Source: Actinoplanes solisilvae (GTDB lineage: Bacteria; Actinomycetota; Actinomycetes; Mycobacteriales; Micromonosporaceae). Taken from it: a stretch of DNA of 64,000 bases. Position 1 is the first letter of the stretch. Each line of letters opens with the position of its first letter. The notes under the pieces are model-generated. The model worked only from the letters and a program-made list of their open reading frames with translations. It did not search any database and was not told where the DNA came from. Both the position numbers and the translations under genes were made by a program. This document shows, one piece after another, positions 50,650-58,484 of this stretch. The stretch lies in contig NZ_RJAC01000001.1 of assembly GCF_003999975.1 (NCBI RefSeq), positions 124,001-188,000 of the forward strand. The letters are read 5' to 3'.

Positions 50650-51246
50650 TCACGGGTCGCCCTCGGCTCTGCGAAAATCGTCGCGGAGGGCCGTCAGCGC
50701 GGGGACATCGATCGTGATCGGATAGGGAAAGTCCGTGGTGAATGTCTTGTTTGTGCTGATGACCTCGTCGTAATGGCCGTTCTCGCCGAGCCGGCACTCG
50801 GTCAGCATGACGCCACCCTCGAAGGTCGGATCGACGACCAGGTAGGTGCCGACATCATGGGCGGCATAGAGCTTCCACTTCGCGTACAGGTCGCGGAAGT
50901 GACTGCTCGCCGACACGACGTCGACGACGAGCAGCGCGCCGTCGACCGGCACGGAGGCGCGAAAGGCGTAGGCCTTTCGCATCACGACCACGTCCGGTCG
51001 AGGCTCGTTGCGCGGATCGACCTCGATCGAGACTTGCGGGACCGGCATGTGGCTGGGCGGACAACCGGGCCAGAGCATCCCCGCCAGAACCTGGCACAGG
51101 TTCTGGTGAAAGACGGTCCAGTGCAGCACGATCAGCCGACCATCGATCAATTCGTAGCGGAGGTCTTCCGAAAGGCTCGCCAGATCATCGACCGTCCAGT
51201 CGTCCTTATCGTCGAGCTCACTCGACCGTTGCAGGCCAGCAGCCAT
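50650..51246 (-). CDS. Uma2-family endonuclease-like protein (copy 3, diverged)
   Basis: A 198-aa Uma2 protein with WTVDDLASLSEDLRYELIDGR, RPDVVVM (Asp), and LYAKWKLYAAHDVGTYLVVDP (Lys), but VVDVVSASS, so the usual Glu is Asp. It is more distant from copies 1 and 2 and lacks their leader. GAGGAGG precedes the ATG at 51246. It is in the same orientation as copy 2 and ffh. Confidence 0.85.
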   Translation of the reverse strand: MAAGLQRSSELDDKDDWTVDDLASLSEDLRYELIDGRLIVLHWTVFHQNLCQVLAGMLWPGCPPSHMPVPQVSIEVDPRNEPRPDVVVMRKAYAFRASVPVDGALLVVDVVSASSHFRDLYAKWKLYAAHDVGTYLVVDPTFEGGVMLTECRLGENGHYDEVISTNKTFTTDFPYPITIDVPALTALRDDFRRAEGDP

Positions 51247-51310
51247 CGTGACCTCCTCAGGGGGATGTCACGAGGCTACTTTACTGGCGCCTAGCCCGCA
51301 AGCTGCGTTT

Positions 51311-52870
51311 TCAGGGCTTGTCGTCGTCCTTCGGGGGCTTCATCAGCTTGTTGAAGTCGAGGTTGGGGAGCTTGAAACCGCCGGCGCCGCCCGCCCCGCC
51401 CAGCGCGTTGGGGTCGAGGCCCGGGGGAAGCTGCGGCATGCCGCCCGGGAAACCCGCGGGAAGCCCGCCGCCGCCACCCGTACGCGGGCGGTTGTTGCCG
51501 CCCTTCGTGCCCTTGCGCTTGTTCTTCGGGCTCTTGGTCGCCTTGCGACGGCCGCCGGGCAGGCCCATCATGCCGCTCATCTGCTTCATCATCTTCTGCG
51601 CGTCGGCGAAGCGGTTGAGCAGCTGGTTGACGTCCATGACGGTCACGCCGGAGCCGTTGGCGATGCGGGCGCGGCGGGAGCCGTTGAGGATCTTGGGGTT
51701 GGTGCGCTCGGCCGGCGTCATCGAGCGGATGATCGCCGTGACCCGGTCGAAGTGGCTGTCGTCGAGCTCGGCCAGCTGGTCCTTCATCTGGCCCATGCCG
51801 GGCATCATGCCGAGGATGTTGGCGATCGGGCCCATTCGCCGCACGGCGATGAGCTGGTCGAGGAAGTCTTCGAGGGTGAAGCTCTCGCCGGCGAGGAGCT
51901 TGCCGGTCATCTTCTCTTTCTGGTCCTCGTCGAAGGCCTGCTCGGCCTGCTCGATGAGGGTCAGCACGTCGCCCATGCCAAGGATGCGGCTGGCCATGCG
52001 GTCGGGGTGGAAGAGGTCGAAGTCTTCGAGCTTCTCACCGGTCGACGCGAAGAGAATGGGTTCGCCGGTCACGTGCCGGACGGAGAGGGCCGCACCACCG
52101 CGGGCGTCGCCGTCGAGTTTCGACAGGACCACGCCGGTGATGCCGACGCCGTCGCGGAACGCTTCGGCGGTCTGCACCGCGTCCTGACCGACCATGGCGT
52201 CGATGACGAAGATGACCTCGTCGGGGTCGACGGCGTCGCGGATGTCGCGGGCCTGCTGCATCATCTCGGCATCGATGCCGAGGCGGCCGGCGGTGTCGAC
52301 GATGACGATGTCTTTCGCCGTGCGCTTCGCGAAGTCGATCGAGTCTTTCGCGACCTGCACCGGGTCGCCCACGCCGTTGCCGGGCTCGGGGGCGTAGACG
52401 TCGATGCCGGCGCGCTGGCCGAGCACCTGGAGCTGGTTGACCGCGTTGGGACGCTGCAGGTCGGCTGCGACGAGCAGCGGCTGGTGACCCTGGCCCTTGA
52501 GCCACTTCGACAGCTTGCCGGCCAGGGTCGTCTTACCGGAGCCCTGGAGACCGGCGAGCATGATCACCGTCGGCGGCTGCTTGGCGAACTGAAGCCGCCG
52601 GCCCTCGCCACCGAGGATGTTGATGAGCTCCTCGTGGACGATCTTGATGATCTGCTGGGCCGGGTTGAGCGCCTGGGAGACCTCGGCCCCGCGGGCCCGC
52701 TCCTTGACGTTGAAGATGAAGGCCTTGACCACGGGCAGCGCGACGTCAGCCTCGAGCAGCGCGAGACGGATCTCGCGCGCGGTGGCGTCGATGTCGGCGT
52801 CGGTGAGCTTGCCCTTGCCCCGGAGCTTGGTGAAGATGCCGGAGAGGCGGTCACTCAAAGTGTCAAACAC
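51311..52870 (-). CDS. ffh: Signal recognition particle protein Ffh
   Basis: A 519-aa SRP GTPase. It has an N domain, a G domain (GLQGSGKTTLAGKLSKWL, DLQRPNAVNQL, VDTAGRLGID, SKLDGDARGG) and a Met-rich M domain (GMMPGMGQMKDQ, RRARIANGSGVTVMDVNQLL). The ~80-residue C-terminal tail is Gly/Pro/Lys-rich. It targets nascent membrane proteins with 4.5S RNA and FtsY. The start is GTG at 52870. Confidence 0.97.
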   Translation of the reverse strand: MFDTLSDRLSGIFTKLRGKGKLTDADIDATAREIRLALLEADVALPVVKAFIFNVKERARGAEVSQALNPAQQIIKIVHEELINILGGEGRRLQFAKQPPTVIMLAGLQGSGKTTLAGKLSKWLKGQGHQPLLVAADLQRPNAVNQLQVLGQRAGIDVYAPEPGNGVGDPVQVAKDSIDFAKRTAKDIVIVDTAGRLGIDAEMMQQARDIRDAVDPDEVIFVIDAMVGQDAVQTAEAFRDGVGITGVVLSKLDGDARGGAALSVRHVTGEPILFASTGEKLEDFDLFHPDRMASRILGMGDVLTLIEQAEQAFDEDQKEKMTGKLLAGESFTLEDFLDQLIAVRRMGPIANILGMMPGMGQMKDQLAELDDSHFDRVTAIIRSMTPAERTNPKILNGSRRARIANGSGVTVMDVNQLLNRFADAQKMMKQMSGMMGLPGGRRKATKSPKNKRKGTKGGNNRPRTGGGGGLPAGFPGGMPQLPPGLDPNALGGAGGAGGFKLPNLDFNKLMKPPKDDDKP

Positions 52871-52933
52871 GGTGCGACTTCCCGTTGGTCGAGTGTCTTC
52901 GGTGACCGCAAGCCTAGCCGCCCGCGTCGCGCC

Positions 52934-53164
52934 TTACCGGTTGCGCATCCGGTACGTCTTCTGGGCGGCCTCGATGCGCCGCTGAGTGCGGGTGCCGGGG
53001 GCGATCGACTTCTTGGCCTTGGCGTAAAGGTAATACCCGCCGCCAACCGCCAGGGCGCCCACGATCAGGTAAAACAGCACGGGCCCGATCAGCGAGCTGA
53101 CCACCCAGCCGACAACGATCACTCCGGCTAGCAGTGCCACCAGAAATGCCACGGCCTTACCCAT
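52934..53164 (-). CDS. Small two-span membrane protein
   Basis: A 76-aa protein: KAVAFLVALLAGVIVVGWVV and LIGPVLFYLIVGALAVGGGYYL form two transmembrane helices, followed by a basic tail (KAKKSIAPGTRTQRRIEAAQ). No named family is certain. GAGG precedes the ATG at 53164. It is co-directional with ffh, 63 nt upstream of it. Confidence 0.7.
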   Translation of the reverse strand: MGKAVAFLVALLAGVIVVGWVVSSLIGPVLFYLIVGALAVGGGYYLYAKAKKSIAPGTRTQRRIEAAQKTYRMRNR

Positions 53165-53244
53165 CTCGGCCTCCCCGAGTCGATGCTTCGACCTCCACCA
53201 TGACTCAGACAGGCAAGACTCCGCATCGGCCGTAACCCCGATGC

Positions 53245-53293
53245 CACCCCTAAGGGTGTCCGAAATGCCCCATACCACCGTTTCGATACGAAA
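53245..53293. promoter_or_regulatory. Two palindromes upstream of the Stealth gene
   Basis: CACCC-CTAA-GGGTG (53245-53258) and TTTCG-ATA-CGAAA (53281-53293) lie in the 209-bp divergent gap before the surface-polysaccharide genes. Both look like dimeric operator sites, but no local regulator can be assigned. Confidence 0.35.
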
Positions 53294-53373
53294 GGGGTAC
53301 GCCACGCCGCTCCCCGCGCAACTTCCTGCCACGCCGCCAGTTGAGGGTCGTGACCGAACGGAAGGACTACGGC

Positions 53374-55050
53374 GTGCGGATTCTGAGCCTGGCCCCCTGG
53401 CCCGTGCGGCGACGCTTGCTCTACCACGTGCAGCGCCGCCTCCTCCCCCGTCTGCCCCCGGATCGACGCCTGCGGACGGCCCGGCAATGGGTGCCGCTCG
53501 AGCCCCGCCGGCGCCTCAAGCCGATCACGGACGCGCCGGCTCTGCGGGTCCGCACGCCGGCCGGGCGACTCACGGCCCGGCGTTCCGTCCAGGCCGACCC
53601 CGCGGGCGTACGCCGGGACAACCTCGACCGCGTCGTCGACGCCCTGACCGCGGCCGGCATCCCGTGGTTCCGCATCCCCGTGACCGCGCTGACCTGCACC
53701 GGCGTGGCCGTCGACGAGGCCGACCGCGACCGGGCCCGCGCCGCGATCACAGCCGACGCCCACATCGAGACGCTGAACGACGGACGGGTGCTGCGGGTGA
53801 GCTGGCCCGTCGCCGACCCCGCCGGCCGCCTCGTGCTCGGCCCCGACTACGCCTGCGAGATCGAGTTCTGGCGCACCCGGAACACGACCCTGGTAGGCCC
53901 TCGCCCCAACCCGGTGGCCGACGTGATCGCGGCCGACGAACCCGAGATCACGGTCGCCGAAGCCGTGTTCGGACCCTTCCAGAACGCCACCCGCCGCTAC
54001 CGCACCCGCGAGGTGTTCACCATGGTGAGCCCCGACCGGGTCGCGTTCCCGATCGACGCCGTCTACACCTGGGTCGACAGCTCCGACCCGGCCTGGCGCC
54101 GCCGCAAGAACCAGGCCCTGCGCGACAACGGCTGGGTCGCCGCCGCCAACGAGCAGACCGCCAACGCCTCCCGCTACACCTCCCGCGACGAGCTGCGCTA
54201 CTCGCTGCGCTCGCTGCAGGCCTTCGCCCCCTGGATCCGCCACGTCTTCCTGGTCACCGACGGCCAGACGCCGGCCTGGCTGGACACCTCCCGCGGCGAC
54301 CTGACCGTGGTCAGCCACCGCGTGATCTTCGGCGACACCGGCCGGCTGCCCACCTTCAACTCGCAGGCCATCGAGTCGCGCCTGCATCGCGTACCCGGCC
54401 TCGCCGAGCACTTCCTCTACCTCAACGACGACGTCTTCCTGGGCCGGCCGGTGGCGCCCGAGCTGTTCTTCACCCCCGGCGGCCTGACCCGCTTCTTCCC
54501 CTCCGGAGCGCTGGTCGGCTCGGCGGCGCGTGGTCCCGGCGACACCCCCGCCGACGCGGCCGGCAAGAACAACCGTGACGTCATCCAGGGCGCGTTCGGC
54601 CGGGTGCTGACCCAGAAGATGAAGCACACCCCGCATCCGTGCCGGCGCAGCGTGCTCGCCGAGCTTGACCTGCGCTTCGCCGACCGGGTGGAGCAGACCG
54701 CCGGCCACCAGTTCCGGCACCCCGAGGACATCGCCCTGCTCTCGTCGCTGCAGCAGTACTACGCCTACCTGACCGGCCGGGCCGCTCCGGGCCAGATCCG
54801 TTACCTCTACACGGATGTCGCCGACCCGATCACGCCGTTCCGTCTCGCCCGCCTGCTGCACCACCGCGACTACGACACCTTCTGCCTCAACGACACCGAC
54901 TCCGACGCCGAGGCGATGACCGAGCAGTCCGCGATGCTGGCCGAGTTCCTCCCCGCCTACCTGCCCTTCCCCTCCCGCTGGGAGCTGTCAAGACCCAGGA
55001 CCCCGGCCATGCGTACGCCCTCAGCAGCGCTCTCCAAGGTCGGCCTGTGA
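53374..55050 (+). CDS. Stealth-family sugar-phosphate transferase
   Basis: A 558-aa Stealth protein with the four conserved regions: CR1 (IDAVYTWVDSSDPAW, ~residue 228), CR2 (SRYTSRDELRYSLRSLQAFA, ~265), CR3 (FLYLNDDVFLGRP and the NNRDVIQ/HTPHPC region) and CR4 (DTFCLNDTDS). Family members, including GlcNAc-phosphotransferase homologues and capsule synthases, transfer hexose-1-phosphate from nucleotide sugars onto polysaccharide. The N-terminal ~200 residues are family-specific. The GTG at 53374 was chosen for GGAAGG 8 nt upstream; a GTG at 53350 or TTG at 53341 is possible. Confidence 0.87.
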   Translation: MRILSLAPWPVRRRLLYHVQRRLLPRLPPDRRLRTARQWVPLEPRRRLKPITDAPALRVRTPAGRLTARRSVQADPAGVRRDNLDRVVDALTAAGIPWFRIPVTALTCTGVAVDEADRDRARAAITADAHIETLNDGRVLRVSWPVADPAGRLVLGPDYACEIEFWRTRNTTLVGPRPNPVADVIAADEPEITVAEAVFGPFQNATRRYRTREVFTMVSPDRVAFPIDAVYTWVDSSDPAWRRRKNQALRDNGWVAAANEQTANASRYTSRDELRYSLRSLQAFAPWIRHVFLVTDGQTPAWLDTSRGDLTVVSHRVIFGDTGRLPTFNSQAIESRLHRVPGLAEHFLYLNDDVFLGRPVAPELFFTPGGLTRFFPSGALVGSAARGPGDTPADAAGKNNRDVIQGAFGRVLTQKMKHTPHPCRRSVLAELDLRFADRVEQTAGHQFRHPEDIALLSSLQQYYAYLTGRAAPGQIRYLYTDVADPITPFRLARLLHHRDYDTFCLNDTDSDAEAMTEQSAMLAEFLPAYLPFPSRWELSRPRTPAMRTPSAALSKVGL

Positions 55051-56309
55051 CCGCCGACGTCGTGATCCTCGGCCTCGGCTACGTCGGCCTGCCGCTCGCC
55101 CAGCAGGCCGCACGGGCGGGACTGTCCGTGCTGGGCCTGGACGTCCGCCCCGTCGTCGTGGCCGCCCTCGCCGAGGGCCGCTCGCACGTCGACGACCTGA
55201 CCGACGCCGACATCACCGAGATGCTCGCGGGCGGCTTCCGGCCCACCACCGACGAAGCCCTGATCGGGACGGCCCGCGCCGCCGTCATCTGCGTGCCGAC
55301 CCCGCTGGCCGAGGGCGACGGGCCCGACCTGCGCGCCGTCACCGCCGCGACCGCCGCGATCGGCCGTCAGCTGCGTACGGGAATGCTCGTCGTGCTCGAA
55401 TCGACCACCTATCCCGGCACTACCGACGAAGTGGTGCGGCCGTTGCTCGAGAAATTGTCGGGGCTGACCGCGGGCGTCGACTTCCATCTGGCCTTCTCGC
55501 CCGAACGCATCGACCCCGGCAATGCGGAGTTCGGGGCGCGCAACACGCCCAAGGTGGTCGGGGGATACACGCCCGCCTGCACCGAGAGGGCGGCGGCGTT
55601 CTACCGAAGATTCGTCGACACGGTGGTGCGTACGCGGGGAACGCGCGAGGCGGAAACCGCGAAGCTGCTGGAGAACACCTATCGGCATGTGAACATCGCG
55701 CTGGTCAACGAGATGGCCCGGTTCTGTCACGAGCTGGGCATCGACCTGTGGGACGTGATCCGGGCCGCGTCGACGAAGCCGTTCGGTTTTCAGGCGTTCC
55801 ACCCGGGGCCGGGCGTGGGCGGCCATTGCATCCCGATCGACCCGAACTACCTTTCGCACAATGTACGCAGCCGGCTCGGCTACCCGTTCCGCTTCGTCGA
55901 ACTGGCCCAGGAGATCAACGCGACGATGCCCGGCTACGTGGCCCGGCGCGCCCAGAATCTGCTGAACGCCGACGGGCAGGCGATCCACGGCTCGACGATC
56001 CTGCTGCTGGGCGTCACCTACAAGCCCGACATCGCCGATCAGCGCGAATCGCCGGCCACGCCGCTGGCCCGGAATTTGTGCGGCTTGGGGGCGACGGTGC
56101 TCTACCACGATCCGTACGTACCACGGTGGACTGTCGGTGAGCTCGAAGTGGCGCGGACCGACGACCTGGAGGGCGCTGCGGCTTCGGCCGACCTGGTGAT
56201 CCTGGTGCAGAACCACCGTGCCTATGACGCCGATCACTTGGCTGTTGTGGCGAAACGCTTCTTTGACACCCGGGGGGCTACGAGCGGGCCTAAGGCTCAT
56301 CGTCTTTGA
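55047..56309 (+). CDS. Nucleotide-sugar dehydrogenase (WecC/UDP-ManNAcA type)
   Basis: A 420-aa enzyme: N-terminal Rossmann motif VVILGLGYVGLPLAQQ, TTYPGTTDE, the hinge KLLENTYRHVNIALVNEMARFC and the catalytic C261 in GPGVGGHCIPIDPNYLS, then a C-terminal domain with GVTYKPDIADQRESPA. It oxidises a UDP-sugar to its uronic acid with two NAD. The start overlaps the Stealth stop by 4 bp, so the acid sugar may feed the same polymer. Confidence 0.93.
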   Translation: MTADVVILGLGYVGLPLAQQAARAGLSVLGLDVRPVVVAALAEGRSHVDDLTDADITEMLAGGFRPTTDEALIGTARAAVICVPTPLAEGDGPDLRAVTAATAAIGRQLRTGMLVVLESTTYPGTTDEVVRPLLEKLSGLTAGVDFHLAFSPERIDPGNAEFGARNTPKVVGGYTPACTERAAAFYRRFVDTVVRTRGTREAETAKLLENTYRHVNIALVNEMARFCHELGIDLWDVIRAASTKPFGFQAFHPGPGVGGHCIPIDPNYLSHNVRSRLGYPFRFVELAQEINATMPGYVARRAQNLLNADGQAIHGSTILLLGVTYKPDIADQRESPATPLARNLCGLGATVLYHDPYVPRWTVGELEVARTDDLEGAAASADLVILVQNHRAYDADHLAVVAKRFFDTRGATSGPKAHRL

Positions 56310-56316
56310 AGAGCTT

Positions 56317-56335
56317 CAGGCGGTCCGGCCGCCTG
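56317..56335. terminator. Terminator-like hairpin between convergent operons
   Basis: CAGGCGG and CCGCCTG (7 bp) enclose a TCCGG loop, 7 nt after the dehydrogenase stop and before the convergent VOC gene. Confidence 0.55.
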
Positions 56336-56352
56336 CTGCCGCACCACGACGT

Positions 56353-56754
56353 TCAGATCGCGAGGCAGAACTCGTTGCCCTCGGGGTCGGTCATGACGAT
56401 GTGGTGGTTGTCGAAGACTGCCTGGATCGTGCCGCCGGCCGCGGTCAGCTCGGAGGCGCGGGCGACGACGTTGGGCCAGCTGCCGACTCGGATGTCCATG
56501 TGGAGGCGGTTCTTGGCGGTCTTGGGTTCGGGGACGTCGAGCAGGGACAGGCGCGGGCCGACGCCGGACGGGTCGTGCAGCCACGCGCCGCCGCCGGAGT
56601 CGTCGGGGTCCTCGCCGAACGACGCCGCCCACTCGTCGCGCGTGGTGAAGGGGGCGGGCGGCGGTTCGTCCTCGTAGCCGAGCGCCAGTTTCCAGAAGGG
56701 CGCCAGCGCCTCGGCGTCGCGGGTGTCGAAGGTCAGGTCGACGTGGAAGGCCAT
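56353..56754 (-). CDS. VOC-superfamily (glyoxalase-like) protein
   Basis: A 133-aa protein with FHVDLTFDTRDAEALAPFWKLALGYE, HMDIRVGSWPNVVARASELTAAGG and IVMTDPEGNEFCL, the pattern of VOC proteins (metal ligands from His and Glu). It is last in the catabolic operon and overlaps the hydroxylase stop by one base, so it may act on a catabolic intermediate; direct evidence is lacking. Confidence 0.82.
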   Translation of the reverse strand: MAFHVDLTFDTRDAEALAPFWKLALGYEDEPPPAPFTTRDEWAASFGEDPDDSGGGAWLHDPSGVGPRLSLLDVPEPKTAKNRLHMDIRVGSWPNVVARASELTAAGGTIQAVFDNHHIVMTDPEGNEFCLAI

Positions 56755-58484
56755 CAGCCCAGTATCCGCTGGAACGCCGAACGGAGGGCCCCGATCGGGT
56801 CGCCCGGGAGCGTCGGGCTGCGGAAGCAGACGTAGTTGTCGGGGCGGGTCACCACACAGCCCGCGTCGGAAACCTCGCGCAGCCGCGCCCAGTCGCCGTA
56901 CAGGTCTTCGTAGTCGGCGCCCGGCCCGATGGTGACCGCGACAACCGGAAGTCCCAGTGAGGAGGCCGCCTCGGCCCAGGCCTCGCCCCCGACACCGGTC
57001 AGCAGCGTGAAGCGGCCCTGCCCGCCCAGGTCCAACGTGGATATCCGGGTACGGGCGCGGCCGACCCACGCGTGCGGGAGTTTGGCGCCCGGCCACGTGG
57101 TGGCGTGGTGGTAGAGCTCGTCGTCGCGGGAGTTCACCGGCATCGGCGTACCGTCGGGAACGATCGCCGACGAGGCGTACCGCTGGTTGAGCTCGACCCC
57201 GTGCGTGTTGAACTCGTAGTTCTTGAACTCGATGGCCTCGCGCAGCTCACGGCGTTGCTTCTCGGCCTCGGGCGTGGCCAGCTTGCGGGCGGCCATGTTC
57301 TGGCGCAACTGGTCGGGGTCGCCGGTGGAGAGCAGGCCCAGCGCGTCGAAGATGCGGGTGGTCTCGCCGATGCTGCGGTTGGCCCGGTCGACGATCTGCC
57401 GGCCGATCGGCGCCCGCTCGGCCGAATAGGTGTCGAGCAGCGCCGGGGAGGCCGTGCCGTCCAGCACGAGCTTGAGTTTCCAGGCCAGGTTGTACGCGTC
57501 CTGGATCGAGGTGTTGGAGCCGAGCCCGTTCGACGGCGGGTGCCGGTGCACGGCGTCGCCGGCGCAGAATACGCGGCCGTTCTGGTAGTTCTCGGCGTAG
57601 AGGTGGTTCACGGTCCACGCCGAGGACGACTTGATCGTGACCGGGACCGTGTCGTCGCCGATGAGGTGGTGCGCGATGCGGCGGGCGTAGTCCTCGGTCA
57701 GGTCGGGCGGCGGGCCGTCGATGTCGTAGCCCCAGACGATCAGCCACTCGTGCCACGGTCGTACGCAGCGGACCAGGCCCATGCCGATGCCGCCCACGTC
57801 GGAGCCGGTCTGCAGCACCCAGTAGAGGGTGCTCGGCCGGTGCGCGGTCAACGCGGTCAGGTCGGCCTCGAAGACGATGTTGATGCTGCCCGCGACGCCC
57901 ATCTGGCCGACCAGCGGCAACCCGATGTCGGCGGCGACCTTGCTGCGCCCACCGTCCGCGCCGATCAGGTATTTCGCGCGGATCTCATAGGTGTCGCCGC
58001 GCAACCGGTCGCGTACGGTCGCCGTCACCCCAGCGGCGTCCTGCGTGAGTGACAGGTATTCGGTCTGGTAGCGGAACGACGTCCCCCGCGCGATCGCGTT
58101 GGAGGCCAGCACCGGCTCCATCAGGTGTTGCGGCATGTCGCAGATGCTCGACGGCGATGCGAGGTCGTGGTCGGCCTGCCGTGACGGGTGGGTGTACCAG
58201 GTGTGCAGCCGCCCCAGCTCCTCGCCGGCCAGGCTCGAGCAGAAGACGGTGTCGCCCATCAGGTGTTGCGGGGTGGCCTGGGCGATCACCTGGTCCTCGA
58301 TGCCCGCGTCGCGCAGCACCTCCATCGTCCGCTGATTGGTGATGTGGGCCCGCGGGGTGTCGGAGAGCCGCCCGTATTTCGTGACGACGATGTTCGGTAC
58401 TCCGTACGTGCTCAGCAGCAACGCGGCGGCCCCACCGGCCGGGCCACTCCCGACGATCAGAACGTCGGTCTCGATGTCAGTCAC
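56754..58484 (-). CDS. FAD-dependent aromatic (phenol/resorcinol) hydroxylase
   Basis: A 576-aa PheA/TfdB-type monooxygenase: FAD motif VLIVGSGPAGGAAALLL, the DG motif LIGADGGRSKVAAD, and the GD motif VFCAGDAVHRHPPSNGLG, with a C-terminal thioredoxin-like region. It hydroxylates a phenolic ring using NAD(P)H and O2. Next to a hydroxyquinol dioxygenase, resorcinol 4-hydroxylation to hydroxyquinol is the best guess. It overlaps the fused dioxygenase gene by 4 bp. Confidence 0.88.
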   Translation of the reverse strand: MTDIETDVLIVGSGPAGGAAALLLSTYGVPNIVVTKYGRLSDTPRAHITNQRTMEVLRDAGIEDQVIAQATPQHLMGDTVFCSSLAGEELGRLHTWYTHPSRQADHDLASPSSICDMPQHLMEPVLASNAIARGTSFRYQTEYLSLTQDAAGVTATVRDRLRGDTYEIRAKYLIGADGGRSKVAADIGLPLVGQMGVAGSINIVFEADLTALTAHRPSTLYWVLQTGSDVGGIGMGLVRCVRPWHEWLIVWGYDIDGPPPDLTEDYARRIAHHLIGDDTVPVTIKSSSAWTVNHLYAENYQNGRVFCAGDAVHRHPPSNGLGSNTSIQDAYNLAWKLKLVLDGTASPALLDTYSAERAPIGRQIVDRANRSIGETTRIFDALGLLSTGDPDQLRQNMAARKLATPEAEKQRRELREAIEFKNYEFNTHGVELNQRYASSAIVPDGTPMPVNSRDDELYHHATTWPGAKLPHAWVGRARTRISTLDLGGQGRFTLLTGVGGEAWAEAASSLGLPVVAVTIGPGADYEDLYGDWARLREVSDAGCVVTRPDNYVCFRSPTLPGDPIGALRSAFQRILG

